Below are positions 11,266 through 23,539 of a stretch of DNA of 64,000 bases, one piece after another. The stretch is taken from NCBI RefSeq assembly GCF_050948215.1, contig NC_135156.1, forward strand, positions 18,399,257 to 18,463,256, read 5' to 3'. How positions within the stretch are numbered: position 1 is the first letter of the stretch; every line of letters begins with the position of its first letter. Both the position numbers and the translations under genes were made by a program. The notes under the pieces are model-generated. The model was not told the origin of the DNA, made no database searches, and saw nothing but the letters and a program-made list of their open reading frames with translations. The stretch is from Halictus rubicundus. Lineage: Eukaryota > Arthropoda > Insecta > Hymenoptera > Halictidae.

Positions 11266-12535
11266 CGATGTCGTTACTAGTAATTTGAATTTTGATTGGC
11301 TAATTATAGTTCACTGGGGAACACCTCTGTTCATTCGTTAGAAATTGATGTTGATCCATTGGTCGTTGGGCCCATTTTTTAATTGAATGTCGTTCATATT
11401 GATCGGATTGGCGTCGCGTGTAATCTTGGATGGATCTATTTTTTTCCGCTGCTATTGGATCGCCGTTAAAATATCGCGCGAACAAGTACCTTGACCCGAT
11501 TCATACTAGGCGGTCCGTAGATCTCGAAACTCGAAACCCGGCACGAGCCCGATTCCGTTGAAAACTAACCCCGATACGAAAACAGGGTAACCAAATTTCC
11601 CGTCCCGATAGTTCATCATTCCCAGATGGCCCTTCGAGATCCCGTTGACAGCTTCCTGCTGTGCGTGGCACGAAAAAAAAAAGGTTTCTAGGGGCTCCGC
11701 AGCTCCTTAGATAAACTATCGATATCTCTCAACAACATCATGGAGATAGGGAACGTTCCTGCCTGTTGGTGAAAAAGCATCACACATCATATTATACGTA
11801 AATAACACATGTATTGTAAAAACGAGAAGTTTTTATTTTTTTTTTTTTTTTTTTGTAAGGAAATATCCACATTATATGTCTCGAATTTTTATGACATTGA
11901 AATATCTTGAAGTCCAAGTGAAAATGCGAGGCGGGAGTTGAGCCATCATTTTTGTTATCTTGGAAATTGTTTAAGAGACCATCAAAGTTTGCCATTTTGG
12001 ACGAGTTTTACGAAAACTATCTTCACAACGCAATTTATATCACAGTTATTATTACAGATTGTTCTCTTCTTCAACGATTTATCATTCTGTACGCAAATGT
12101 CATTTCTTAATGCAAAAATATTGTGCGACGTCTTTGTTTCGCAAATTTTAACACCGGTTCGAGTGTGAAAATATTTGAAAAAATATCGCCGTAATTTTAC
12201 GCATCTTTCTTCCTCTTTGAAATTCCGTTTTTTAATTCGCGGAGCCTCAAAACTATTTATTATTTTGGGTCCATAAAATTACTGGATATACTTTTGACAT
12301 TCCGAAATAAGGGTCCGCAAATTAAAAAACGAAATGTCAAACAGGAAGCATCGGATAGACACTTTCCAACAATTCCGTAAAAAAAAACTATTATGTACAC
12401 TTTGTCGCCACGTCGAATCGTTTCAGTTCAATTAAAGATTGTTGATTTCACGAACCAATGAAAATGAGTTTTTGGGAGCTGAAAATAGGGAAAGCGTGAG
12501 AGTATCTAATGAGTCCGAGGCCTTTCGAGTTTCGG

Positions 12536-12628
12536 GGCCCCTCACGGGGTATACCCCGCCGTAGTGGGGATAATTCCGCGACGTTTATCATCGAGACCTT
12601 GGCGACATATATAAAGAAATTACGGTAA
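12536..12628. repeat. Inverted copy of the 11,072-11,158 segment
   Basis: About 85 bp match the reverse complement of the 11,072-11,158 stretch at nearly 90 percent by eye, including the palindromic GGGGTATACCCC core. The 11.07-12.63 kb interval could therefore be one element of about 1.55 kb with long terminal inverted repeats, or two separate small elements. The DNA between holds an A/T homopolymer near 11,829 and no recognised gene. Confidence 0.55.
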
Positions 12629-14500
12629 ACGGTTCTAGTGGGCCCCTGTTTACTGACCGGGACCGGGATACATAAAGCGGCCTCTATTAATTTAATATCG
12701 GTTAATCCGAAGGTTTAGCCGACGCGGCGGTCGACGATCGGAAAAGTGCAAGCTCGTTCCCGGTATGGTTTCCTTTAACGAGAGTAAGCGGTGCTCGATC
12801 GAGTATGCGAGGATTTGTTGGAAACAAAACGAAACGACGCGACACAACAGGCCGCACAGTGGATCAAAATCAGAGCTCGACAAAATTCCCGTCTCTGTTA
12901 ATTGTACATTGTTAACCCGTTGCACTACGATTTATTTCACGGTTCCAGTAATCATAATTGCTTTGCCATTCCTCATCATTTTTCACATGAAGACAGAATT
13001 TTTATTTTTACGACAAAATCGAATTTTACCAGAGCGAAATTTCACTGTTGAATTTCTGTCTTTCTGTGTTTCGTGTTTCTGCGCGTTGCGGGACGGCAGA
13101 AACAAAGCGGATCCGAATGAAAGCGAAAGTACAAAGAGTTCAGCACGCTCGTCGGTTTCGCGCGGCTGAACGTTATAATCGATCTGGTTAGCAGATTTTC
13201 AGGGCTGCCGCGCCGGCTGCCATTCCGGCACCAAGACCGATCGAAAAGACAAAGCGCAACGGTCTCTCGGCGATGCGCGATGCGCGCGATGGGACAGATG
13301 ACGCGGGAAACGTGCTAAACATTTGAATTCTAGAACGCGTTCGCTCGGCCTTCCGTCGACAAGCGGCGCGCGACCATTCGAACGATTAACCTGTTAACCG
13401 GAAACCGTTTCCTTCGCGACTTTCCTCTTCGATTCGAATTCTCCTTAACCCCTTCGCCAGTAACACGGACTGCTATCAGGCGATACACGAACGCTATTCC
13501 TTTCTTTTTAGGTCAAAGTCAAGTTCGATGCTTTTCTAATCGATAGCGAAGCGTTAAGGTCGACGCGGCGGCTATAGGAGATGATCGAAAACGATAAAAA
13601 CGGCGAAGGGCTAAATCGATGCGAGTTGAAAACAATAATACAGAGAACAATAGAAGCATCCGAGCTTCCTCGAAGAGGTCAACGACGAAAACAGCTAGCC
13701 CGTTAACAGGTTGAATCCCCGCGTGAACCATCCGCCATCTTCGATTCCGGTTTGGACTCCGATTGTTCGGTCCGAACGCAAAACCTACGCTCGTTCAAAT
13801 GACTAGCAGACTAACGAGTTTGCAGCGCTAAGTATACAACGGGTGTTGAAAGAGAAAAGGAAAAAAAAAACAAAATTCGAGACAAAGAAAAAGAAACGAA
13901 CGCGTCTTGTCTGTACCGAACGAACCGAGAGTCCTTCGCTGGAAACGAGAAACAGGTTTAAGTAAAAGCAACGATAAGAGTCTTCAGCCGACGTCTATGT
14001 ACACTCATATAATATCCTGGTACTCGTATTATTAGCAACAACGGCTAATAATATCAATACCCGTATCATACATTAATTAACGCGTTAATCTATTAGACTG
14101 TATTTACATAGAAACGAGAAGAAGAGGGAAAGAGACAAACGAGAACGATCACTGATCGGATATGTGTCCGGTGTGGTGTGTACCTATAGTCTGTCCAACG
14201 GGGCGATACAGTTGACCTAAACATAGTCACTCGAGCCCGACAGAGATACCCCTTCCCCTCCCTTCTTGATAGTTATGTACATAGTTGACAAAGGACGCAC
14301 GCTGGTGCTTCGCTGCCTCGTCTCGTCGGACAGACTCTATGCGTGTATCGAACGCGCGAGAAGGGTCGCCTGGATCTGAACGTATTATTGCAGAGGCGTT
14401 CTCTTCTCGGCACCGTGACGTACGCGCTTCGCAACGCACGGATCGAAGCTACAAAGAACGTATACGCGCCGCGTAGACGCTGTGCGACGCTGGGACGCGT
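12629..14500. other. Intergenic, no gene recognised
   Basis: CpG-rich and moderately GC-rich, with several short frames on both strands. A lone CACAGTGG heptamer near 12,855 has no matching right end. I see no domain-bearing product. Confidence 0.5.
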
Positions 14501-15090
14501 CGCGATCACGTACACCTGCGGAAATCCCATCAAAAACCAGATCACAGCTGCTTCCGGTAGCCTAACACTTGAGTATACTCTTCCGCGCTTAAACGACCGC
14601 CGCTCGATTATAAACAATCAACGGAAACCGCGATCACGTACCCCTGCGGAAATCCCATCTAAAGCAGATCACAGTCGCTTCCGGTAGCCTAGCTCTTGAG
14701 CATACTCTTCCGCGCCGAGACGACCGCCGGTCGATCGCAAACTGATCGAGAGATCTTCGCGCGCAGAGATCTTTGGACGAATGCATCGAGATTTCCAAAG
14801 AATTTCGGAGTAATCGACGGAAACCGCGATCACGCACCCCTGCGGAAATCCCATCTAAAGCAGATCACAGTTGCTTTCAGTAGCCTAGCTCTTGGAGTAT
14901 ACTCTTCCGTAAACCGATCGAGAGATCTTCGCGCGCAGAGATCCCATCTAAAGCAGATAACAGTTGCTTCCAGTAGCGCCTACCTCTTGGAGTATACTGT
15001 TCCGCAAACTGATCGAGAGATCCTCGCGCGCAGAGATCTTTGGACGAACGCATATCGAGCTTTCCAAACAATTTCGGAGTGATCAACGGA
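14501..15090 (+). repeat. Complex tandem repeat of about four irregular units
   Basis: The block CGCGATCACG...CCTGCGGAAATCCCATC begins at 14,501, about 14,629 and about 14,824, with a fourth, internally deleted unit from about 14,938. Units share AGATCACAGTTGCTTCC, CTTGGAGTATACTCTTCC, and the module GATCGAGAGATCTTCGCGCG with TTTGGACGAATGCATCGAG. Unit length varies from about 115 to 195 bp because that second module is missing from some units. The periodicity makes frames open on both strands; they are not genes. Confidence 0.8.
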
Positions 15091-16129
15091 AGAATATTTT
15101 CAATTCGAAGATCTCTTTCGACGAAACGTCCGTCGCGATCGTCGTTCGAGGGTGAGACGATCGAGAAAATAAAAAGGCGACTGTTATCCGAGAAAAATGT
15201 CATAACCTCGATAGTCGCACGCTCGACAGGATGGCGCGACGCGACGCGCGGGCGGCCGCCTGGCTGGCTGTTGTTCAAGGTCGCGAAGATGCACGCTCCT
15301 TTTTCTCGTGTTCGTTTCCGTTGTTCCGTCGACAGAGCAAGCGTCGCGACGCCCGCACCCGTGCCCGCGGGACGCGAGGCCATTTCGCCGGACGAATTCG
15401 ATCGCATCGAACATTCCGGAACACACGATTGTCTTTCGACGCGATCCTCGGCGAAGCAACCTCGCGCGCGAGCGCAGCTGATCGCTTCGCGTGAAAGGGT
15501 GAATCGAACGGGGAAAAACGAGTCGTCGTATACTTTGTCAGGTTAGGCTCGTGTCCGGACATCTTCCGGCGCCATTAGACTGTGGATTTTTTGTAAAAAC
15601 GCGTGTTAAACAATAATAAAAAAACACCGATCCAGGGAAGCGAACGGAACGGGGAGCGAAATAAGGCTAAGGAGGTTGTCCATTGCCGAGTTGAAGGGGA
15701 CGTCAACTTCGTTAATTAGGTGCATTAAGTGTAATAAGTGTGACCTAGGCGCCTAGGATTACGCGCGAGCTACGGCTGAATATTAATTGGCCAGATTAGG
15801 CACGAGATTGGGACTGAATTAGGCATACCCGTGCGGTCGGCCACCCCTCACGATCCATCTCACCCCCTCCCCCTCCCCTACTCTCTCTACTCGGCAGCTG
15901 CTCGTCGTCTATCCACGCGCACAACTTCTCCCTCGAAACATCGTTTTTCCCAGAGAATTCTTTATTAGGGGATGGATAGCGTAAATGTGAAATATGCAAC
16001 AATGGTACGTGCACGTTGAAGCATCTGTCGGAGGATTGTTATGTGTTTGGGATAAGGAGACCGTACCTCGGAGAAGGTAGAATGCGGAAGGAAAAAGAAA
16101 AGGAAACAGTGGACTGTTCTGGGGAAAAT
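15091..16129. other. Intergenic, no gene recognised
   Basis: GC-rich, with overlapping long frames on both strands (about 15,040-15,560), as expected of CpG-rich DNA with few stop codons. None shows a recognisable domain, and no frame is clearly favoured. Confidence 0.45.
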
Positions 16130-16757
16130 GTAGACTGCAGATTTTATGCATTTACATTGAAAATGAGCAATTTATAACAGTCAAAACGTTTAACACTAGA
16201 TTTACGGGACCTAATATTTTAGATCAGGATTCTAATATTTTTAATTCACGAATATTCAGATTGCAAACACGGATCCATGAGGAACTATTTAACAAATTGA
16301 TTTCTCTAGGTATGTATTATTAAAAAATGGCTACAGATTTTGATAGATACACTAACAAGCAAAACTGAGTCTGCACTATTTGAAGCAACATAACTTTTTA
16401 AAAATTAGATCAAATGACTTGAATTTTATTGAGAAGTTAGAAGGATTAGTTTATTAGACGAGGTGTAAAAAATTTTTGAAAAAAGTTTGAATTGGTCGGA
16501 ATCGTAAAAGAAATAGTAAAAGTTGATTTTTTAGCTTTTTTATCTGAGCCTGTATTGAAAATTTAAAAAATGTGTTTGATTCGCTTGAATAAATTATATC
16601 CATGCTGAAAATTTCACCGATATTGGTTAATTCTTAAACCTAGTGTTAAAGAATATACTGTTCGATTATTTCCAGCTTATTACAATGATTAAACACAGAG
16701 ACATGCATGGCTCCTACTGAATACAATTTTGATTTTGCATTAGAATCCGCAGTCCAC
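16130..16757. mobile_element. TAGACTG-family MITE, interrupted by a family-A element
   Basis: The left end TAGACTGCAGATTTTATGCA and the inverted right end TGGACTGCGGATTCTAATGCA belong to the family best seen at 5,188-5,388. The interior is interrupted at 16,190-16,649 by a TTAA-flanked insertion. No clear 8-bp duplication remains, so the host copy looks older. Confidence 0.55.
16190..16649 (+). mobile_element. Long family-A element (TTAA-flanked), nested
   Basis: TTAA at 16,190-16,193 and 16,646-16,649, with ends CACTAGATTTACGG and, inverted, CACTAGGTTTAAG. At about 460 bp it is twice as long as the other family-A copies. The extra interior (about 16,375-16,625) resembles 27,765-28,005, so a further repeat seems to have entered it. 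Confidence 0.65.
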
Positions 16758-17613
16758 GTGCAAGTTGAAGAGAAGTAATTCTTGAAGAATTGGTCCAACG
16801 ACCGAGACAGTGGTCCAGACACGCGCGAACTCGCGTAAACTTCCGTAAATTCGCATAAACTCGAAACCGGTCGTTCAACGTCGGGACGCGTCCATATGAA
16901 ATCTCGAAACGACGGAACGTTGGATGAATCAGCCGCGCGGGATGCTGTGAATCATCGAGTTTAACGCTCGCAACGCGCAGCGCTTCGCCGAATCCAAACA
17001 AACAAAAGAACGCGCGCGCGATGGCAGGTTCGCGAATTACGAAGGGAATTTCGCGGCGGGGAACGTTGTTATTTCACCATTACTATTATACTAACTGTTC
17101 GTAAGTTTGCAAAATAGTAGAAAGCGCGTTTATGCAGTCGCTCGACTTTTACCGCGAGCGAACCTCGTCAGCGACTTGCCACATATAGTTGTTACACAGC
17201 CGAGTTTTATTTACGAGTCTTTTTACAAGATCAAAATTGTTTCGATTAATTGCAAGCTGTACGATCTACACTTTAGTTTTTCTTTTCTTTCTTTTTTTTT
17301 ATAATTTCAAAGAGTTGTATTTATCGAGTCTTCGCTGTCTTGCATTTGATCTATCTATTTTTGTCGCTAACCCATCAAATCCGTAGTCTAGTTATGATAT
17401 TGTTATCTTTGAAACGATGGACAAGCCGATACGCTTCAAGAGCAAATATTATAAAGCTTATTTTAACACGGTAATTGCCATATCAGTCACGCAAGACTGA
17501 TACTGATTTTTTACTAGGGTTACGCGTTCGTTTTTACTGTGACGTATCGAAATAAACTGAATTTTATTAATATCTTTAGAATTCAAAAAGGTTAAAACAG
17601 CATCCCCTATAAT
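16758..17613. other. Intergenic, no gene recognised
   Basis: One end of the TAGACTG family lies near 17,383. Nothing else is recognised. Confidence 0.5.
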
Positions 17614-17830
17614 TAGGGGTGTGCGTAACCTGGGTCGGGTTCCTGAAAATTTCGAGGTTCCCGGAAGAATCGGGTTTCCTGAAAATTTCGATTTCCCTTC
17701 AGGGAATCCCGATTATTTTGGGAATCCCGACAATTTCGAGAATCTCGAAATTTTCGGCTACCCGTCCCGAACCCGAAAAAATTTCGTGTGCCCGTCCCGA
17801 CCCGATAATTCGGTTTCTCGCACACCCCTA
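17614..17830. mobile_element. TA-flanked inverted-repeat element with GGGGTGTGCG ends
   Basis: The left end TAGGGGTGTGCG and right end CGCACACCCCTA are perfect inverses. The interior is built from repeated CCCGA, AATTTCGA and TTCCTGAAAATTTCGA words on a roughly 20-40 bp scale, giving strong internal foldback. The class is unassigned; TA/TAAT flanks are compatible with mariner or hAT MITEs. Confidence 0.6.
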
Positions 17831-18758
17831 TAATACATTTAAAATTTCTAGTTTCGCTTTCGTTAATGAAATTACTCTGATTTTGTAAGAATCTCTGGGA
17901 ATGATATTTAGCAGTTACCGTGTTAAACGTATTTTTCTCAAAGTTTTTCACTCGCAATGTGTAAAGAGGAACGTTCCAAGAATGAGTTGAAACATTTTTT
18001 CAGTTTACCATTTCTGAAATTTTTCTCTGAAGCGGCTACGTACGTAAGAATCAAAGAAAAATATGCGAAAATATTCTTCCTGCCGGTTTCCCCTAATTTT
18101 GTTCGCGTTTGGCGAATCGTTTCCGACAGAATCGTGTATGAAAAGCATGGACTCTCTCGGTGCTCTGTCTCTTGGCCCTCGGCCCTCTGCCCTCGACTCT
18201 CGACTCACGACTCTCGACTCTCGATCTCGAGTTCCCCCGATAAAATACAAAGCGCTTCAATTCAAGGATCGACGGTTCGCTCTTAGCGAGCGACGCGTGT
18301 CGCTCGGAATGAGTCATCCGAGGTAAACGAATCGCAATATGTAGTAAACTTATCGACGTAGTGGTGCCGCTACCACCACCACCGTCACTGTCACAGTCGC
18401 AGTCATCGTCATCGTTATCGTCATCGTCATCGTTATCGTCACCGTCACCGTCACCAACCACCTCCGCGCGACACACGTCGCCGTCGACAGTGGTCAAACA
18501 CATGATCGACAAGATCACGCGTCGAATCACGGACAGAGGCCCCTATTCAGCCGGCAAGCAGCTCTCGTGTTAACTAGATCGTATTTTTAATCGACTGCGG
18601 ACGTGGCGACGGAAATTTTTGGACATCGATCGACAGTACACATACATAGTTATGGTACATCGGTCTGTCGGAAGCCTAATTATTTACCAAGCCGCGTACT
18701 TTACATTTTCTATTCAACACTTTCAGCGGCAAACCATCGACCTTAAAATGAAAGCAAT
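17831..18758. other. Intergenic with TCATCG-type microsatellite
   Basis: The stretch 18,366-18,462 is an interrupted TCATCG/TCACCG/TTATCG repeat. The acidic and serine-rich frames across it are artefacts. No gene recognised. Confidence 0.6.
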
Positions 18759-18966
18759 TTAACGCTAAACCTACGAAGGAAAAATAGTATTTTAGGTAAA
18801 TGTTACCTTATAAAAATGGCAACAGTGTTGTGAACGTCCGTCATTTACAATATAAACAGATGCTTGGACAAGAAAATTTATTCCATAATTTCCATAAATG
18901 AATATTCGTAATTTCAACAATTGCAAAATATAAAACCGGTCATTTGACCGTGGTAGGTTTAATGTT
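18759..18966 (+). mobile_element. TTAA-flanked MITE, family A (decayed right end)
   Basis: TTAA at 18,759-18,762 is followed by CGCTAAACCTACGAAGG; the right end is GGTAGGTTTAATGTTCA. The sub-terminal ACCGGTCATTTGACCG matches the copies at 1-119 and 28,644. Confidence 0.7.
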
Positions 18967-19647
18967 CACGAATGAAACAAGGGTTGAAAAGTGAATACGT
19001 GTGACGACATCAAGTACTTCGTCGAGTTTCTTGTATTTTGCCGAGTACACTCGGTCCACCGGGTACATCAATGTGAAAATATATTTGCAAACATGGAGAA
19101 ATAATTCCAGCTTCAATTTTTGGGAGGTGCGACACTCAAAGTATTCTATTAAATTACAATTAATTACAATTAAAAGTCAACGTTGCATTGAAACAATTTT
19201 CCGGAGCGAATATATGCTGTTGCATAAATTTTTTGCAGTTGAAAATTGTAGCGTGGTATTGTTCGACTAAACGCGAACGAATCAGTTGCGACATTTGAGA
19301 ATGTCCGAGGGAAATAGATACCGACGCTCCTCGTTAACGACCAATTAACAATGAAATCACCGCCAGTAGAGGAGAAGCGTCGTCGGGTATTTCAATTGAC
19401 ACGAGACGTTCAACAATGGAAACCGTTTCCATCGTAATCGAAAGGATAAAAGTGTAAACAAACGGTGCTCGCCGCCACTGGCGTCGATTCTATTTAAAAG
19501 ATCTTTTCAGAGCCGTGACCTTGGCGCCTGACCCCCGGACTACGAGCCAACGAGCCTCCGGTTATCGTAATCGTGGCTCGAAAAAAAAAGAAGAAGGAAT
19601 TCGGGTCACCGATTAGCTTAGTCCAGAGTATGGAGCCTGGAGTCGAG

Positions 19648-19699
<52 letters not shown>

Positions 19700-19716
19700 G
19701 AGAGGAGAGGAGGAAT
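19648..19716 (+). repeat. (GA)n microsatellite
   Basis: About 50 bp of pure GA, then GAGAG/GGAGA repeats. The Arg-Glu frame through it is an artefact. Confidence 0.95.
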
Positions 19717-19953
19717 TCTGGAACGCGCGACAGCTCGGCGGTGTGTCAAACCGGCGAAATTTGAAAAAGAAGTTTGGCGTCGCGTCAAGTAAGGTTACAA
19801 GGTTAAGCGCGCTCGTTGCACCGTATTTATAGCGTAGGCAATTCAGATCAAAGTGGTCTCAATCTTGACAAACATAGACACACACACAACCCTCCCTTCT
19901 CTATCTATATATCTAGCCCTCTCGGAAGAAGAGTTCAATCTTCGGCTGTACAC

Positions 19954-20310
19954 CTAGCAGAATGGTGAAACGAATTGCAACGATGCTTTTATCATACCCA
20001 GGTTCATCGCACTCGAGTTACACGATTGATAAAATTGATGTATCGACCTTTCGCAGCCTGTATCGAAGGGTCCGGTCTTCGTAGATCCACGATAAGGTAG
20101 AGTGACTACATTACCGTCAAAAAATGGTTTCACGTGCCTCAAGTTTTCGTCCTTATAGAAGAATATTTTGTCGCTGGTAACGGGCAGATATTTGGTAACA
20201 TAAACGTTAAAAGTAGGCCAAAAATTTTGACGATGCACGTGCCGTGGAATCCGAGCATTTTTATGCCATTGGATGAGTTTTGGAAATCGGGAGCAGCGCG
20301 CGATAGAAAA
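19954..20310 (-). other. Unidentified open frame, possible exon or pseudogene fragment
   Basis: A minus-strand frame of about 115 codons stays open from about 20,310 down to a stop at 19,954. It has protein-like composition rather than repeat bias: aromatic residues are common, and stretches such as NFWPTFNVYVTKYLPVTSDK and PFFDGNVVTLPYRG look like folded-domain sequence. There is no convincing ATG at the 5' end (the first start-like codon is GTG), which would fit an internal exon or a decayed gene copy. I do not recognise the family and assign no function. It lies next to the TTAA element at 20,447. It may still be chance. Confidence 0.2.
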
Positions 20311-20446
20311 TATCTCCAGCTAGAAATTGAGCTTTATTTTTTCTTGATTCTCTGCGGAATAAAGCGAAAAACTTGGCGCACGTTTCTGGCAAGTCAGAAT
20401 TCATAATATCGATAATACAAAAAATGTGACCAGTTTAGTCACAGAC

Positions 20447-20887
20447 TTAAGGGGGCCGGCATAGTTTGAAATCCATATACGTATGCAAGGGTCAAAATAT
20501 ATACAAACTGCCGCTTCAATATTGCAATGAGCAGTTTAAAAGTGGTCAATTGTGTTTCCTAACAGTCCAATCTACGTCTGTATGGAGCCCAAATTGCGAA
20601 TTTCTACCTCATCGTGGAGTAAGTTGTAATATTCGGCAGAAAATTCGAATTCTGAAGCAAGTATGACGTCGCAAGATGGCTGCCGCTGAGAGATTCTCTT
20701 AATTTCGAGAGATTTAGTGTTCGTATCGAAAAAAAGGCTCCATACAGACGTAGCAAAGACATGTACAAACACAATGGTATGCATTTTTAATTGATTACTT
20801 ACTTATTTAAGACGTAAAATGTCTAGAAAAAAGGCACAGCGTAACATGGCGTGACAGTCAAGGCCAAATGCCTGCCGGCCCCCTTAA
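20447..20887. mobile_element. TTAA-flanked MITE, family D, full copy
   Basis: TTAA at 20,447-20,450 and 20,884-20,887; ends GGGGGCCGGCA and, inverted, GGGGGCCGGCAGGC. The interior contains an inverted pair around GTCCAATCTACGTCTGTATG (about 20,567 and 20,740). A left-truncated relative with high identity occurs at 27,330-27,751. No transposase. Confidence 0.8.
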
Positions 20888-21026
20888 AACCCGTCGGATC
20901 AAGGCCAATACGGATCTTAGATCAGTGGCTGAGGGCTGTGAATGGAAATTATTAATTAAAAAGTCACGTGACTATCCCGGGCCCTTAACGAAACATAGCG
21001 CCGTACCGTGACGAGAATCGCGATTA

Positions 21027-21029
<3 letters not shown>

Positions 21030-21080
<51 letters not shown>
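21030..21080 (+). repeat. (TC)n microsatellite
   Basis: Uninterrupted TC for about 50 bp. A shorter TC run is at 21,735-21,770. Confidence 0.95.
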
Positions 21081-21084
<4 letters not shown>

Positions 21085-23539
21085 CGTCGAAGATATCGTA
21101 TCATAGCGATTGAATGTGTCGCCATGTCGCTACATGGTGTACAGCCAGGAACAAAAGTATTCGCACAGAGCCAGCTTCTAATAATCCAACTCGATAGATT
21201 TTTCGGTTCTAGATTTCTCGCGAAACGTATAAATGGTATCGACAGGGCAATTCATATTTCGATCCGTAGTGAAAAATAATTTTGCATAAATTCGCAGGAT
21301 TATTTTTCAGAAAGGAAAATTTGCTCGGTACTATTATCGTGTCCGCGAAAGAATGGCGTCCACGACACTGTCGACGAAAGATTCGACAGAACGAACTCGT
21401 AATTCGACGGGAAGCAATTTTGAATTCTATAGTCGTCGCGCAGCGTGTATTTTTCGCGGAAATTGGATAGCTCGATAATAAGGTGATGCTTACGCGGGAT
21501 TGGATTGGTTAATTGATGGTTGAACGAGCCACTGCAAGAACAGATCTTCCGTTATTAATGCTATTCGAGACAGAGTTAACGTGACGTCGGATTCGAGCTT
21601 GTCAGCGGAATCTGATCCGGTGCATAATTTAAAAAACGGAATGATCTCGCGCCGTTCCAACGAATGAAACCGGCGAGTCACCAATGGTTATTACATGTGT
21701 AAGTACCTGCACCGTTGCATCTTGTTCTTGTTATTCTCTCTCTCTCTCTCTCCCACTCTCACTCTCTCTCCGTGTAATTAAACAACCGATGCGTGGCTCG
21801 ATACTGGCTCAATTTTCCTAGCAACATTGAAATCTCCGTTCCACTATTTAAAATGGAATGGGAATGGGAAATGAAATGTCTTTGTTCCCGAGAAAATCGA
21901 CTCCGAGCGTTCCCCGCCTGCAAGCGCGCGAGCATTTTTCATTTTGAGACTCCTTCTCTGGGAAACTGACTCCTTCCGCCGACGAATTCGATTAGGTTGG
22001 AATCGCAACAATACATAGTAAACCCTTTTTCGATACTTGAAAAATTAGACTTTTTCAGCAGCGTCTCGAACGCGTTACGCAAAGAAGAAGACGCAACTTC
22101 CGCTGCTGGTTCTCCCCGGGAAGTCATGGTCGCCGTCGTCTAGACGTGTACGCACACACGATCGAGAGAAGAGAGCGTTGCGTAAATCCGCGAGGATCGT
22201 CGCGACAAGCGACGAACGGTGTTCTCGGGTAATAAAAGAAACGATCGACAGAGACATCGCATCGCGAAAGCGAGGCGTGAGCGATAAAAGACCAGAGCCG
22301 CGTCAGCCTTGTTATCGTCCCGCTCGTATATTCGAGAAAACAACGTGAATCACGGTAGCCGTATGCATTCGAATCGGAACACGATTAACGCACCGACAGA
22401 GATACAGGAACATCGCGAACAACCTGATTCACCGATTAGTATCCCGCGCGGCCGAGGTCGCGCCGAACCATCGTACCTCCCGACAAAAATACCCTACTTC
22501 CGAGCATATCTCGCCTACTTTCTCAAACGTGTAACAACCGCGCTGCTAGGATACCCTGGCGACCCTGAAGATGCTCCCTCGAAATTGAAATCGAAATGAA
22601 ATCGATCGCGCGACAGGAAGGCGTGCCTGGAGAACAACAGGAGGCGGGTAACGGGTGTCGTTATCGATCCCGAATGTCTGCATTTAGGATCGAGCAGGAT
22701 CGACCGCGCAAGTCTGTCGCTATATCGTTGACGGACGATTGGAGTTGTTGATAACGACAGAGTCTCGCGAACGGTCGCGTCGATAAGAAGAAACACAATA
22801 GTTTCACTCTTTTTCTGCATTGTACGTACGTACATATAAATATACAAATGTCCTGTACATAGAGTAGAGTAGCGTTCTATAAGCGTATAAACGTTGCAAT
22901 CGATGAAACATGTCAACAATGCCACGTAAAGTTTCCACGATGCGGACCGGATTCGTAATTATTAATCTTTCGTAAAAATGACGATCGGCACACGCTTGGA
23001 TACCGTGGTTATTTCTTGTATTGAAAATTGATTGTATCGAAGATTGTATTGTGATTTCTGGTATTGTATCCTCGCAGGAGATCAGGCACTTTTGCACCGT
23101 TCTACGTTATTCCATATTTTCCGCGAGTTGTTAAGTGAAAAAGAGTTCGACACGGGTTTCGATTTGGCATCGTCGTTTTTATGAACGATAGCTTAGAAAT
23201 AATCTAGGGTTAGTTTCGAGTGGAGCGAAACTTTTAATCGAATTATCCGGGTCCAGGACGAGCGTAATTTCCCTAGATTCCTCGCGAAGGCCTCCTCTCG
23301 GAGGATGGTCCGGCTTGCCGGCCATGCGAGCCATTCCATCGTTAGAGGAATCTGCATAATGACGCTCGACCGCCCGGGGAATCCGCCTGTTCCCTTTCGA
23401 ACCGATTGTGAGACGCAATAGACGCAAAAGACGCGACAACGTACGGTGGACCATAATCGCGAAAGGCTCGGCAAAATTCGCACTTCCGTTAACGCGTCGA
23501 CTGCCACGCGAATTTCAATCGTAGAAGCGATCTGCATTA
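21081..23539. other. Intergenic, no gene recognised
   Basis: CpG-rich with many short frames on both strands. I could not find a domain, a splice-joined frame or an RNA gene. Confidence 0.5.

Noticed and set aside
12850..12875. CACAGTGG heptamer that might mark a third Transib-like element
   Set aside because: No inverted partner end and no 5-bp duplication found nearby.
14877..15560. Several long overlapping frames on both strands (up to 176 codons)
   Set aside because: They lie in a tandem repeat and adjoining CpG-rich DNA, overlap each other on opposite strands, and show no domain or consistent start.
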